This document shows positions 28,475 through 37,545 of a stretch of 64,000 nt of DNA, one piece after another (position 1 is the first letter of the stretch; each line of letters begins with the position of its first letter). A program made the translations under genes and the position numbers. The notes under the pieces were generated by a model that worked only from the letters and a program-made list of their open reading frames with translations, was not told the origin of the DNA and did not search any database. This stretch comes from Novosphingobium sp. Chol11 (GTDB lineage Bacteria; Pseudomonadota; Alphaproteobacteria; Sphingomonadales; Sphingomonadaceae): NCBI RefSeq assembly GCF_900218065.1, contig NZ_OBMU01000003.1, forward strand, positions 214,549 through 278,548, given 5' to 3'.

Positions 28475-28846
28475 TCAGTCCAGCAGCAGATGCATCCGAC
28501 CCGTGGCGATCGGCTTGTCCCGATCCGCCTGCCAGCAAATCGCATCGGCGTTCACGACCCGGCGCCCCACGCGAACGAGCCGCGCCTGAGCATAGCTATC
28601 GATCATCTTGCCGCCGCGCAGGAAATCGAACGACATGTTGATCGGCTTGGGCCAGGGCTCCCCTCGATCCTGGGCGACAGCCTCAAGACATGCGAGTTCC
28701 AGAAGGCTGGCAATGACACCGCCATAAAGGAAACCCGACCGTCCTTCGAGCGACGCGGCAGCCGGCATCATCAGGACGTCGGTGTCGCCATCCAGCCCAA
28801 CGCTCCGGATGCCCAGCATCTGCGCATAGGGGGTGCGAACGATCAT
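28475..28846 (-). CDS. Hotdog-fold thioesterase (PaaI-like) 1
   Basis: This 123-residue protein has the hotdog helix segment GRSGFLYGGVIASLLELACLE, the pattern used by PaaI-type thioesterases, followed by beta strands (INMSFDFLRGGK, RVGRRVVNADAICW). It probably hydrolyses an acyl-CoA of the pathway or rescues dead-end CoA esters. Its ATG overlaps the stop of the preceding thioesterase gene by 4 nt. The two may form a heteromer. Confidence 0.82.
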   Translation of the reverse strand: MIVRTPYAQMLGIRSVGLDGDTDVLMMPAAASLEGRSGFLYGGVIASLLELACLEAVAQDRGEPWPKPINMSFDFLRGGKMIDSYAQARLVRVGRRVVNADAICWQADRDKPIATGRMHLLLD

Positions 28847-29268
28847 GACTCGTCCGTGAAGAAGAAGCTGGCGGTTGCCGTCGCGATCGGCGCCTGCGGG
28901 TCGCCATCATGCACATCGCAACGGGTGAACGCGACCTTGCGCGTGATATGATGGCAATGAGCACGCGCATGCAGGCTGTGCCCTGCCCTTGCGGGCCGCA
29001 AATAGTCGATATGCAGGTCGAGCGTGGCCATGGGCCGCCACTGGCGCGTGCGCGCGATGATGGCGGAACCGGCCGCCGCATCGACCAGCGATATGATCGG
29101 CCCGGAAGATACCAGGCCCGCGTCCGCATCCATCAGAAATCCGGGAGCGAAAGGACAAGCCAGTTCCGCCCAATCCGGTCCGTGATCGACATTGTAGATG
29201 CCTAGCAACGCATGATGCCCCCGCGGCGGCAGGTTCTTCAATCGCTCAAAGGCATCTTCCTCGTCCAC
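28843..29268 (-). CDS. Hotdog-fold thioesterase (PaaI-like) 2
   Basis: This 141-residue hotdog protein has GLVSSGPIISLVDAAAGSAI in the helix position and the strand pair ATLDLHIDYLRPA / KVAFTRCDVHDGD, typical of acyl-CoA thioesterases. It differs clearly from its neighbour, so this is not a recent duplication. It lies 3 nt after the acyl-CoA dehydrogenase stop and overlaps the next gene. Paired thioesterase genes in catabolic operons are common in sphingomonads; substrate unknown. Confidence 0.82.
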   Translation of the reverse strand: MDEEDAFERLKNLPPRGHHALLGIYNVDHGPDWAELACPFAPGFLMDADAGLVSSGPIISLVDAAAGSAIIARTRQWRPMATLDLHIDYLRPARAGHSLHARAHCHHITRKVAFTRCDVHDGDPQAPIATATASFFFTDES

Positions 29269-29271
29269 CGT

Positions 29272-30450
29272 TCAGGCGTTCCCGCGCGGCTCTCGCGGCA
29301 GGCCCAGTCCCCGCTCCGCGATCAGGTTGCGCTGGATCTGGTTGGTGCCGCCGTAAATCGTGTCAGCGCGAGAGAAGAGGAACAGGTTGGGCAGCGTATC
29401 CCATTCATATTCGGCATGATCGCTGATCTCGCCGCCCTGGCCCAATACGTCCATGGCCAGTTCCCCAAGGCTGCGGCGCCAGCTCGCCCACTGGATCTTG
29501 TAGGTCAGGGCAGCGCCATCGATCTTGGCATGATCCGTTTGCGACAGCATGCGCAAGGCCCCATACCGCATCAGGCGCAGGCCCACTTCGGCCTTGGCGA
29601 GGCGCTGGCGGACCAGCGGGTCATTCGCCGCGCCATTGGCCTTGGCCGCCGCGATGATCTCATCCAGTTCATTGCGGAAACCCATCTGCTGGCCCAGCGT
29701 CGACACGCCGCGTTCGAATGCCAGCAGGCCCATGGCGATGCGCCACCCATCGCCTACTGCGCCGATCAGGCTGTCAGCCGGGCACCGCGCATCGGTGAAG
29801 AAGGTTTCGTTGAACTCCGCGTCGCCGTTGATCTGGCGGATACCGCGTATCTCGATTCCGGGCTGGTCGATCGGCATCATCAGGAAGGTCAGGCCCTTTG
29901 GCCCCTGCGACCCCTCCTCCGTGCGAGTCACGACGAAAATCCAGTCGGAGATATGGGCAAGGCTGGTCCAGATCTTCTGGCCGTTCACGACCCATTCGCC
30001 GCCTTCAAGCCGCGCTTTCGTCCGCACGCTCGCCAGGTCCGAACCGGCATTGGGTTCGGAAAAGCCCTGGCAGAAAATGGTCTTGCCGCCTGCGATCCCC
30101 GGCAGGAAGCGCTGCTTTTGCTCCTCGGTGCCGAATGTCAGGATCGTAGGACCGGCAAGCTCGATGCCGATATGGTTCACCCGCCCTGGAACGCCAGCGC
30201 GGGCATATTCCTCGGCAAAGATCACCTGCTGCGCCAATGTCGCGTCGCGCCCTCCCCATTGTGACGGCCAACCGATGCAGGACCAGCGGTGCTCGGCGAG
30301 CTGCTGCTCCCACTCCTTGCGCCGTTCGGGACTGCCGGTCAGCTTGGTGATGCCCTTGATGTCGCGAAATTCGCCCGCCATCTGGCCGTTCAACCAGTCC
30401 GCGCACTCCTGCCGGAACAGTTCCTCTTCCGGGGAAAATCCGAGTTTCAT
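29272..30450 (-). CDS. Acyl-CoA dehydrogenase, subunit or isozyme A
   Basis: This 392-residue flavoenzyme has the N-terminal helical, middle beta and C-terminal helical domains of the family. FCQGFSEPNAGSDLASVRT and WVVNGQKIWTSLA are the FAD/substrate signatures, and the end has ADTIYGGTNQIQRNLIAERGLGLPR. It resembles the long subunit of alpha2beta2 acyl-CoA dehydrogenases used on bulky (for example steroid side-chain) CoA esters. Its ATG overlaps the stop of the neighbouring dehydrogenase by 4 nt, supporting a heteromeric complex. Confidence 0.88.
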   Translation of the reverse strand: MKLGFSPEEELFRQECADWLNGQMAGEFRDIKGITKLTGSPERRKEWEQQLAEHRWSCIGWPSQWGGRDATLAQQVIFAEEYARAGVPGRVNHIGIELAGPTILTFGTEEQKQRFLPGIAGGKTIFCQGFSEPNAGSDLASVRTKARLEGGEWVVNGQKIWTSLAHISDWIFVVTRTEEGSQGPKGLTFLMMPIDQPGIEIRGIRQINGDAEFNETFFTDARCPADSLIGAVGDGWRIAMGLLAFERGVSTLGQQMGFRNELDEIIAAAKANGAANDPLVRQRLAKAEVGLRLMRYGALRMLSQTDHAKIDGAALTYKIQWASWRRSLGELAMDVLGQGGEISDHAEYEWDTLPNLFLFSRADTIYGGTNQIQRNLIAERGLGLPREPRGNA

Positions 30451-31505
30451 GCCGCTTCTCCCAGGATCATCGTGGCAATCTTTTCACGATGCCAAACATT
30501 GGTGCCAAGCATCGTCTGAAGCGCACGGGCGCGCTTGAAATACAGATGCGCGTCATGCTCCCACGTGAAGCCGATGCCGCCGTGCAGCTGGATCATGTCA
30601 CCGGCGCAGCGGAAAAATGTGTCGGTGGCAAAGGATTTGGCGGCGTGAATGGCCATCTCGGCCTCTTCCGCCCCCTCGTCCACGGCGCAGGCAGCCCAAT
30701 ATACCGCTGACCGGGCCTGTTCGATCTCGATCATCATGTCGGCCAGCCTGTGCTTATAGGCCTGGAAAGACCCGATCGGCCGACCGAACTGGATGCGCTC
30801 CTTGGAATAATCGACGGTCCGATCCAGGCAAGCCTGCGCGCCGCCCAACGCTTCTGCGGCCGTAGCGATAAAGGCCGCGCGATGAACAGCGGCCAGAGCC
30901 GCCGCCGGATCGCCAAGCCGCTCCCCCGTCACATTGTCCAGCTGCACATGAGCCAAGGGACGGGTCTGGTCCATGCTCGTCTGGCTCGTCACACTAACGC
31001 CCGGCGCATTCGCGGAGACAATCCAGACCTGCCGCATGTCGGTAACCACGAACATGTCGGCAGAGGCACCATGGGCAACGAAACGTGATCCGCCCGTCAG
31101 CCGATCGCCATCCGACTGGATGTCCGCACCATAGAAATAACCGCCGATCACCTCGCCAGAGATCAGGCGCGGCAGCCATTGATCCTGCTGCTCGGCATCG
31201 CCGCCCGCCGCAATCGCCTGAGCCGCTTGCACAAGACTGCTGAGCATGGGCAATGCCGCCACCTGAGCGCCTGCCGCTTCCGCGATGATCGCCAGTTCCA
31301 CCATGCCCAGACCCGCGCCGCCAGCGCTTTCCGGAAGCCCGATGCCGGACAGGCCCAGCTCCTGGCAGAAAGCCTGCCAAAGCGCCCGGTCAACGCCGTC
31401 GCCCGCCATAGCCTTGCGCGTGCGCTCGCTTGTGGCATTCTCCGCGAAGAAGCTGCGCGCCGTCTCCGCGATCATCTGTTGTTCGTCGGTAAATGCGAAT
31501 TCCAT
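30447..31505 (-). CDS. Acyl-CoA dehydrogenase, subunit or isozyme B
   Basis: This 352-residue acyl-CoA dehydrogenase fold begins MEFAFTDEQQMIAETARSFF. The middle domain lacks the usual strong flavin signature, while the C-terminal IQFGRPIGSFQAYKHRLADM and QLHGGIGFTWEHDAHLYFKR are clear. This fits the shorter partner in heterotetrameric enzymes. The ATG at 31505 follows AAAGGCGG; a 38-codon upstream extension is rejected. It is first in the operon, about 180 bp below a shared 26-bp inverted repeat. Confidence 0.88.
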   Translation of the reverse strand: MEFAFTDEQQMIAETARSFFAENATSERTRKAMAGDGVDRALWQAFCQELGLSGIGLPESAGGAGLGMVELAIIAEAAGAQVAALPMLSSLVQAAQAIAAGGDAEQQDQWLPRLISGEVIGGYFYGADIQSDGDRLTGGSRFVAHGASADMFVVTDMRQVWIVSANAPGVSVTSQTSMDQTRPLAHVQLDNVTGERLGDPAAALAAVHRAAFIATAAEALGGAQACLDRTVDYSKERIQFGRPIGSFQAYKHRLADMMIEIEQARSAVYWAACAVDEGAEEAEMAIHAAKSFATDTFFRCAGDMIQLHGGIGFTWEHDAHLYFKRARALQTMLGTNVWHREKIATMILGEAA

Positions 31506-31683
31506 CTCGACCGCCTTTAAATATGTTGGCGGAGCTTCTCGCCCCGGCACTCGTCGGGGTCGCACGTCAGCCGCCCGGTAGACCGGCCGCTCTCTCCTGC
31601 CATCGGCGGTCGACGGCAATATGCCGCAAGCGCCGTTCAGATAGTGCTATATGAGCTTAATTTTCTTTTCAAGCACTCATATG

Positions 31684-31709
31684 CGGAATTTTGAAATATT
31701 TAAATTCCG
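31684..31709. promoter_or_regulatory. 26-bp inverted repeat, copy 1 (putative shared operator)
   Basis: CGGAATTT (31684-31691), a 10-nt A+T-rich spacer and AAATTCCG (31702-31709) lie upstream of the acyl-CoA dehydrogenase operon. The same arms with the same spacing recur at 40414-40439. The surrounding 31640-31730 DNA is strikingly A+T rich for this genome, as expected of a promoter. Confidence 0.65.
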
Positions 31710-31731
31710 AATTTATTTGTTCGACCTAGCC

Positions 31732-32217
31732 TCACAAGCTGCTGACGGTTTGCGCGTCCGTGATCCGCACCACCCGATTGCTGAACTTGACAGTCCTGAC
31801 CGCCAGCGAGGTTTCGACATGATTAACCCCCTCCATCGCCAGGATCTGTCCCGACGCCATCCTGTGAAGATTGTCGAGGTCATCATAAAGGCATGTCGCC
31901 ATGATGTTGCACGGCCCCAATGTGATCATCACGGCCTTGACCAGTGGGATATGCGCGATGTCACGTGCGATATGCCGGACATGACTGACATCGGCCTGTA
32001 CCGCGATGAAGGCCACATTGGTTGCCTTCTCAAGCTTCAACCCTGTCAGCGCCGTGAAGGCGATCAGCTTTTCCTGCTGCAGCCGCTTGATGCGGCCCCT
32101 GACGGTGCCTTCATTCACGCCAAGATCCGCTGCGATCTTGCGGTTGGAAACGCGCGCATCCTGCGCCAAGATGGCGATCAGCTGGTGGTCCAGCTCGTCC
32201 AGGTCCGGCCTCCTCAT
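31732..32217 (-). CDS. Lrp/AsnC family regulator 1
   Basis: This 161-residue protein has the Lrp layout: an N-terminal winged HTH (LDHQLIAILAQDARVSNRK, then IAADLGVNEGTVRGRIKRL) and a RAM effector/oligomerisation domain with a VMITLGPCNIMATCLYDD core. Such proteins form dimers to octamers and sense small molecules. Its ATG overlaps the stop of the second Lrp gene by 4 nt. Its 3' end lies 23 bp from the inverted repeat upstream of the acyl-CoA dehydrogenase operon. Confidence 0.88.
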   Translation of the reverse strand: MRRPDLDELDHQLIAILAQDARVSNRKIAADLGVNEGTVRGRIKRLQQEKLIAFTALTGLKLEKATNVAFIAVQADVSHVRHIARDIAHIPLVKAVMITLGPCNIMATCLYDDLDNLHRMASGQILAMEGVNHVETSLAVRTVKFSNRVVRITDAQTVSSL

Positions 32218-32693
32218 GCAAGCCTCCTGCGATCGATCGGAGCGGTGTCCAAGCCATAGCGGACGATATCGAGCCCGATCGCGGGTATCATCGATCTTAT
32301 TCCCGGCACCTTCGATAAACGATCCGTTATCAAAGAGGGAAGCTCGTCAATGTCATGGAGCGTCAGAAGCAGGCTGATCTCATAACTACCCGTCACCAGA
32401 TGCGCGGCGAAGACTTCAGGAAATACAGCGAGTTCTTCCGCTACGTCCAATGCCGACCGGCCACTCACCTGCACCGCCAGGTGAATGAGGACATGATATC
32501 CGTGCACCGCGAAATCGGACACTGCCACGACGCGCAGCATCCCCGCATCCTCCATCCGCCGGATGCGCGTCGAAACGGTGGAAGCAATCAGGTTGAGGGA
32601 TTCCGCGATCTGTTGATTGGTGGCTCGGCCATTTTGCCGCAGCTGTTCGACAATCTTCCGGTCCGTCTCATCGAACGCAAAAGTCTCACTCAT
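32214..32693 (-). CDS. Lrp/AsnC family regulator 2
   Basis: This 159-residue Lrp-type protein has a winged HTH (FDETDRKIVEQLRQNGRATN, IAESLNLIASTVSTRIRRME) and a RAM domain containing AHLVTGSYEISLLLTLHD. ATG at 32693 is chosen over a TTG at 32705, because GAGCGAG precedes it and the TTG abuts the AGAGG. It lies 8 nt after the MFS gene stop and overlaps the first regulator. Two different Lrp proteins made from coupled genes could form mixed oligomers. Confidence 0.88.
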   Translation of the reverse strand: MSETFAFDETDRKIVEQLRQNGRATNQQIAESLNLIASTVSTRIRRMEDAGMLRVVAVSDFAVHGYHVLIHLAVQVSGRSALDVAEELAVFPEVFAAHLVTGSYEISLLLTLHDIDELPSLITDRLSKVPGIRSMIPAIGLDIVRYGLDTAPIDRRRLA

Positions 32694-32701
32694 ATACTCG
32701 C

Positions 32702-34006
32702 TCAACCTCTTTCTGCCGCCACTCTTGCCAGCAAAGGGTCAGAAGGTCGAATCGAAAGAGCATCATTCAGTCGCGCACGGTCATGCTCCACCCGGCTCGC
32801 CGCCGCCCAACCGAGCAGCGCCGACAGAAAGCCGAAGGGAATGATGAGGGTCAGCGCCATGCGGAGCGATGCCGCGTCATGGCCCAGCATCTGGCTGATC
32901 GCTCCGGTCGCCCATGGCCCGACGAAGAAGCCCAGCAGCGTCGTGACCGCCAGAAACAGAGCCGTCGACGCCGCCCTGATGCGCGCAGGCAGCATATATT
33001 GCAGTGTCGCGATAAAGCCGACGGACCAGCCTCCGCCCAGCAGCCCGGCAGGGATGGCCGCCAGCTTCGCCATATCGAAGCTGCCAGCCCAGCTGGACAT
33101 CAAGATCGCGCAGGTGGCGGCGCCCAGCGCCAATGCGGAAAGGCGCGACGGCCAGATCATGCTGCGCTTGGCGAGCCGGTCGGACAGCGCGCCGAACAAC
33201 AGCATGCCGATCAGCCCAGACAGACCGAAGTTGATCGCGAAGGCCGACTTGGCCGCCACCGGATCAAGCCCATAAGCCCGGGTGAAGAGTTCCGGCCCCC
33301 AAAAGCCGAAGGACACGCCGGACAAAACACCAAAGCCAAAGGCGAACATCATCAGCAGATAGGCTGGACTGCGGGCGAGGCATCCGACCAGCTTACCAAG
33401 CGGCAGCGCTCCCGTCTGCTCTCCACCCGTACCGCTACGCCGCGGCTCGCGGATCAGCAGGAGCGCGCCAAGGCCCAGAAGGACCCCGACAAGGCCCATG
33501 CTGTGAAAGGCCATGCGCCAATCATGCGCAGCCGCAATCGCTGGGCCTCCCGCTTGTCCCGCAATCTGGCCGACATAGGCTGCCAGCCCCAATACCGCAA
33601 AGGCGAGCCCACGCCTCTCCGGCCGGAAATAGTCGGACAGCAGCGAATAGGCCGGCGCTACGAAGGCCGCTTCCCCTACGCCCACGCCAACCCGGGCGAG
33701 GGTCAGGCTGACCGGGCCGCTCGCAAGACCGGTCGCGACCGTCGCCGCGCTCCAGAGGATGCAGCCAGCCGCGATGATCCGCACGCGCGACGTGCGATCC
33801 GCCAACCGCGCGAACGGCACACCGAGCACCACATATAGCAGCACGAAGGCGGGACCCATCAACATGCCCATCATCGCATCGCCGATGCCGAACTCGGCCT
33901 TGATCGGGCCGATCAATCCGGTGATCAGGTAGCGGTCGGCATAGTTGACGATGTAGATCGCCAGCAGCATCGCCAGCACGACCCAGGGGTTGGAAGCAGG
34001 GCGCAT
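32702..34006 (-). CDS. MFS transporter
   Basis: This 434-residue major facilitator has twelve predicted helices. It starts MRPASNPWVVLAMLLAIYIV; the inner-loop motif between helices 2 and 3 reads PFARLADRTSRVRI. The subgroup resembles the sphingomonad/spinster-like aromatic or organic-acid carriers. ATG at 34006 follows GAAAG and lies 5 nt from the SDR stop. Context suggests uptake of the pathway substrate or export of a product. Confidence 0.88.
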   Translation of the reverse strand: MRPASNPWVVLAMLLAIYIVNYADRYLITGLIGPIKAEFGIGDAMMGMLMGPAFVLLYVVLGVPFARLADRTSRVRIIAAGCILWSAATVATGLASGPVSLTLARVGVGVGEAAFVAPAYSLLSDYFRPERRGLAFAVLGLAAYVGQIAGQAGGPAIAAAHDWRMAFHSMGLVGVLLGLGALLLIREPRRSGTGGEQTGALPLGKLVGCLARSPAYLLMMFAFGFGVLSGVSFGFWGPELFTRAYGLDPVAAKSAFAINFGLSGLIGMLLFGALSDRLAKRSMIWPSRLSALALGAATCAILMSSWAGSFDMAKLAAIPAGLLGGGWSVGFIATLQYMLPARIRAASTALFLAVTTLLGFFVGPWATGAISQMLGHDAASLRMALTLIIPFGFLSALLGWAAASRVEHDRARLNDALSIRPSDPLLARVAAERG

Positions 34007-34011
34007 GTCTT

Positions 34012-34773
34012 TCAATCTCGCAAAAGCGAGCCGCCATTGACGTGCCAGAGTTGCCCGTTGACCCATTCACCATCGTCGGAGGCCAGGAAAGCGACCGCGC
34101 CTGCAATATCGTCCGGCTTGCCGAGGCGGCGGTGAGGCAGATTTTCCAGCATCCTGTCCACATAGTCCTGCGTCAGATGCTGGGCGACCGCTTCTGTCAG
34201 TACCACGCCAGGGCAGATGCCGTTGGCGCGAATGCCCTGCTTCCCGAATTTTCGCGCGACGTGGCGGACAAGGGCATGCAGCGCATTCTTGGTCATCGGA
34301 TAGGCAACCTGCAACGGGTTCCCTGAAATCGCCGCGCCAGAGGAGGTGTAGATCATCGCCCCGCCGCCCCGCTCCAGCAGCACTGGAAGAGCGGCCTGCG
34401 TCGCCAGGAAATGACTCTTGGCATTGATCGCGAACGAACGGTCCAGCACCTCTTCCGTGCAGTTCAGCACGTCGATGTCGCCTTCGGTCCCACCCGCCAG
34501 ATTGCTGTGGTAGAAGTCGAGCCGCCCGAACTCGGACAAGGCCGCCTCCACGATCGCGCCCTGCGACGCTGCCTTGGTCCCATCGAGTACGACGCCGATC
34601 GCCCGCCCGCCTTCCTCACGGATTGCGCGCGCCGTTTCCTCGGCCCAGTCGCCAACGATGTCGCCGATTACGACCGATGCGCCTTCGGCGACCAGCCGCC
34701 GCGCCGTGGCCGCGCCGATACCGCGCCCGCCGCCCGCGACGATCCCTGCCTTGCCTTCCAATCCGCGCATCAT
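34012..34773 (-). CDS. SDR-family oxidoreductase
   Basis: This SDR of about 253 residues has a variant cofactor loop AGGGRGIG (Ala for the usual Thr), catalytic Ser in IYTSSGAA, and YPMTK. The Asn-Ala-Gly motif is replaced by HSNLAGG. These changes are within family tolerance, so it is probably active. GGAGAG precedes the ATG pair at 34773/34770; the TTG at 34782 is less likely. It lies between the amidase and MFS genes, with gaps under 15 nt. Confidence 0.86.
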   Translation of the reverse strand: MMRGLEGKAGIVAGGGRGIGAATARRLVAEGASVVIGDIVGDWAEETARAIREEGGRAIGVVLDGTKAASQGAIVEAALSEFGRLDFYHSNLAGGTEGDIDVLNCTEEVLDRSFAINAKSHFLATQAALPVLLERGGGAMIYTSSGAAISGNPLQVAYPMTKNALHALVRHVARKFGKQGIRANGICPGVVLTEAVAQHLTQDYVDRMLENLPHRRLGKPDDIAGAVAFLASDDGEWVNGQLWHVNGGSLLRD

Positions 34774-34786
34774 TCTCTCCAATATC

Positions 34787-36292
34787 TTAAACCGCCGGAC
34801 GCCTGTTCTTCCAGGGCGCAGCGCTTTCCAGCTGACCGGCTAAGCGGAACAGCGTCGCCTCGTCGCCATAACGGCCCGTGAACATCACGCCGATCGGCAG
34901 ACCTGCCGACGACATGGCGAGCGGCACAGACATGGCGGGCTGGCCGGTCATGTTCGCGACCTGCGTAAAGGGCGAGAAGACCGCCGCCCGCTGTCCCCAT
35001 GCCGCAAAATCGACGTCGGGAGTGAGGTTGATCTGACCCAGCTTCAACGGCGGAGCGGCCAGTGTCGGCGACAGGATCACATCATAATTCGCCATGAACT
35101 GCGCCATGCTGATAGCCGCAGTCTGAAGCGTGTTGTTCGCACGGGCGAAGTCCATGCCGGTCGCCTTCTGCCCATAGCCGACGAAACCCAGCGTGATCGG
35201 TTCCAGCACGTCCGGCCCTATCGCCATGCCGGTCGCCTTCGCGCGATCCGTCATGTCCGCTGCAACCGATGAACCGATCAGCACGAAACTCGCCGCGCCC
35301 ATCGCCGCGACGTCCAGCTTCGGCGCAGCTTCCTCGACATGATGACCCAGGCTCTCGCACAGCCGTGCCGCCTTGCGCGCCGCTTCGACGCATTCGGGGT
35401 CGACGGGCGATCCCGCAGGCGCATTCAGCATCAATGCTATCCGCAACCGGCCCGGAGCCTTGCCGACTTGCGACAGGAAAGTCTCGCCCGGCGTCGGCGC
35501 GGCATAGCGGGCGCCGGGCTCCGGCCCCTGCGTTGCATCCAATATCGCGGCGGAGTCCCTCACGCTGCGGGTGACGGCATGATGCACCGACAATCCGCCC
35601 CACCCTTCGGTGCGCGGCGGCCCCATCGGCACGCGCCCCCGGCTCGGCTTCAAGCCGAAGAGCCCGCAGCAGGACGCCGGAATGCGGATCGACCCGCCAC
35701 CGTCGGTAGCGTGCGCGGCGGGGAGCACGCCCGCCGCCACTGCCGCTGCAGCGCCGCCTGACGATCCGCCTGTGATCCGGCTCCTGTCCCACGGGTTGCG
35801 CGTGTCGCCGGTCAGCTTGTTTTCAGTCGTGCCGGTCAGGCCCAGTTCGGGCACTGTCGTCTTGCCGAAGATGACAAAGCCAGCCTTCTCGATGCGCCGG
35901 ACCAGCTCGGAGGTTACCTCAGGCCTGTAGCCCTTGTAGAAACGGCTGCCATTCTCGGTCGGCAGGCCCGCGATATAGGTGTTCAGATCCTTCAGCAGCC
36001 ATGGAACGCCGCTGAATGGCCCCTGCGGCAACCCCTTGGCGATCGCCGCGCGGCCATAGTCATAATGTTTCTGCGCAAGAAAGTTGAACCGCGGGTTCAG
36101 CGCCTCCGCCTTGCCGATCGCCGCTTCCAGCAATTCGCTTGGCGAAACCTTGCGCTTGGCGACCAGTTCGGCCAGCCCGAGCGCGTCGTGCGTGTCGAGC
36201 GGAGTGGAACGCGGCGTCGCCGCCTTGGCAGTGCCCGCCAGCCCCACAAGCGCCGCACCGCCCGCCATCGTTTCCCGGCGTGTCATGTCCAT
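34787..36292 (-). CDS. Amidase-signature family hydrolase, exported
   Basis: This enzyme of about 501 residues has the amidase signature: catalytic Lys in PWLLKDLN and the Ser-cis-Ser/nucleophile block RITGGSSGGAAAAVA. It begins MDMTRRETMAGGAALVGLAG, a twin-arginine-like signal, so it may act in the periplasm on an amide or possibly an ester. The frame extends to 36331 without a good ribosome site; ATG 36292 is preferred. A repeat-bearing 131-bp gap separates it from the Rieske gene. Confidence 0.87.
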   Translation of the reverse strand: MDMTRRETMAGGAALVGLAGTAKAATPRSTPLDTHDALGLAELVAKRKVSPSELLEAAIGKAEALNPRFNFLAQKHYDYGRAAIAKGLPQGPFSGVPWLLKDLNTYIAGLPTENGSRFYKGYRPEVTSELVRRIEKAGFVIFGKTTVPELGLTGTTENKLTGDTRNPWDRSRITGGSSGGAAAAVAAGVLPAAHATDGGGSIRIPASCCGLFGLKPSRGRVPMGPPRTEGWGGLSVHHAVTRSVRDSAAILDATQGPEPGARYAAPTPGETFLSQVGKAPGRLRIALMLNAPAGSPVDPECVEAARKAARLCESLGHHVEEAAPKLDVAAMGAASFVLIGSSVAADMTDRAKATGMAIGPDVLEPITLGFVGYGQKATGMDFARANNTLQTAAISMAQFMANYDVILSPTLAAPPLKLGQINLTPDVDFAAWGQRAAVFSPFTQVANMTGQPAMSVPLAMSSAGLPIGVMFTGRYGDEATLFRLAGQLESAAPWKNRRPAV

Positions 36293-36355
36293 TCCTATCT
36301 CTCCAAGAGCTTCTTTTGGCGTGACAGCCATAGGGGATCATCTATCCCCCGCCCC

Positions 36356-36382
36356 GCTCGCCCTGAGCTTGTCGAAGGGCTT
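36356..36382. repeat. REP-like element (CCCTGAGCTTGTCGAAGGG type), solo copy
   Basis: CGCTCGCCCTGAGCTTGTCG followed by AAGGGCT is a short element of a type repeated in sphingomonad intergenic DNA. A full palindromic relative lies at 45771-45830 with the core CTGAGCCTGTCGAAG. Confidence 0.65.
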
Positions 36383-36423
36383 AGCCAGGACGGGGGTGGC
36401 GGTGCAGCTGCTCGTAATCCGCT

Positions 36424-37527
36424 TTATTCCGCGGCCGCCACGCTCTGATCCGCATAGTAGCGCGCATAATATTTGCGGAACTGCGGGATCGGCCCGTCGC
36501 CATCGCAGATGATCGGGTTGGGCTCGAACTTCTGCCGGTCCCACACCACCTTGTCCTGGTCGAACTGCTTGCAAATGTCGCGAATGATCGCCCGCGCAAC
36601 GCCCGCTCGCTCGCCCTCGGCCTGCGCCTTGGGCTGCGTGAAGCAGAAGCGCACATGGACATGGTCCAGCTCTACCGGAGCGAGACAGGCGACCAGCAGC
36701 GTCTCCGAAATGCCGGTAAAGCGCGTCCAGCTTTGTCCCGGCCCCATCGTGTCATAGCTGATGCAGCCATCCACCTCGCCCCATGGCGTGCCCATTTTCG
36801 CCTTCACGTCAGCGCCGCGGCCCCAGTCTCCCCACCGCAGTTCGCCCAGCGGCACATTGGCGGTGCCATGGATGAAACGGAAATGCGCGACGTCGACGCC
36901 ATTTTCCGCCATATTCTGGAGCGATCCCCAGACATTCCATTCGTGAACCTCATAGTCGGTCCATTCAGGATCGCTCGCCTCGGGCAGCACCGCGACTTCG
37001 AACAGCGGCGCTTCATCCTGCGGGTGATACCAGGCCCAGATGAAACGATTGGCTTCGGTAATGTGCCAGTTGCGCGTGCACTTGCGCTTCACCTGCGGCG
37101 GGATATTCCGGGCATAGGGCACGTCCTTGACCACCGCCTCGTCGCCATCATAGCGCCAGGCATGGAAGGGGCACTCCAGCAGATTGCCGTGCACCTTGCC
37201 GCCATGTCCCATATGCGCACCCAGATGCTTGCAATAGGCGTCGAGCATGCGGACCTTGCCGTCCTCGCCGCGCCAGATCGCCAGATCCTTCGAGAAATAG
37301 CGCAGTGGCTTCACTTCTCCGACCTGCAGTTCCGAAGACAGGAGGATCGGATACCAGCCAAAAGGAATGCCGATATCGAGGTTGCGCTCCTTGATCGAAG
37401 CGCGGTCCTTCACTTCGGCCAGCCGCCAGTCGAGCAAGTCCTGCCCTTTGAGCTTCTCAAGGATCTGCCATACGGCAACCGGCGGCGTGCGCGCATCGGA
37501 TGCGGATGCGATTTCGGGGTTAGACAT
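36424..37527 (-). CDS. Rieske non-haem iron oxygenase, KshA-like
   Basis: This 367-residue oxygenase component has Rieske ligands C99, H101, C119 and H122 (YCKHLGAHMG, LLECPFHAWRYDG) and catalytic-iron ligands H215 and H220 with bridging D212 (ENGVDVAHFRFIHG). The C-terminal CDGDGPIPQFRKYYARYY closely resembles 3-ketosteroid 9-alpha-hydroxylase (KshA) ends. It should hydroxylate an alicyclic or aromatic ring. No ferredoxin reductase gene lies nearby, so electrons must come from a partner encoded elsewhere. Confidence 0.9.
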   Translation of the reverse strand: MSNPEIASASDARTPPVAVWQILEKLKGQDLLDWRLAEVKDRASIKERNLDIGIPFGWYPILLSSELQVGEVKPLRYFSKDLAIWRGEDGKVRMLDAYCKHLGAHMGHGGKVHGNLLECPFHAWRYDGDEAVVKDVPYARNIPPQVKRKCTRNWHITEANRFIWAWYHPQDEAPLFEVAVLPEASDPEWTDYEVHEWNVWGSLQNMAENGVDVAHFRFIHGTANVPLGELRWGDWGRGADVKAKMGTPWGEVDGCISYDTMGPGQSWTRFTGISETLLVACLAPVELDHVHVRFCFTQPKAQAEGERAGVARAIIRDICKQFDQDKVVWDRQKFEPNPIICDGDGPIPQFRKYYARYYADQSVAAAE

Positions 37528-37545
37528 GGAAAAGGCTCCGTCAGA

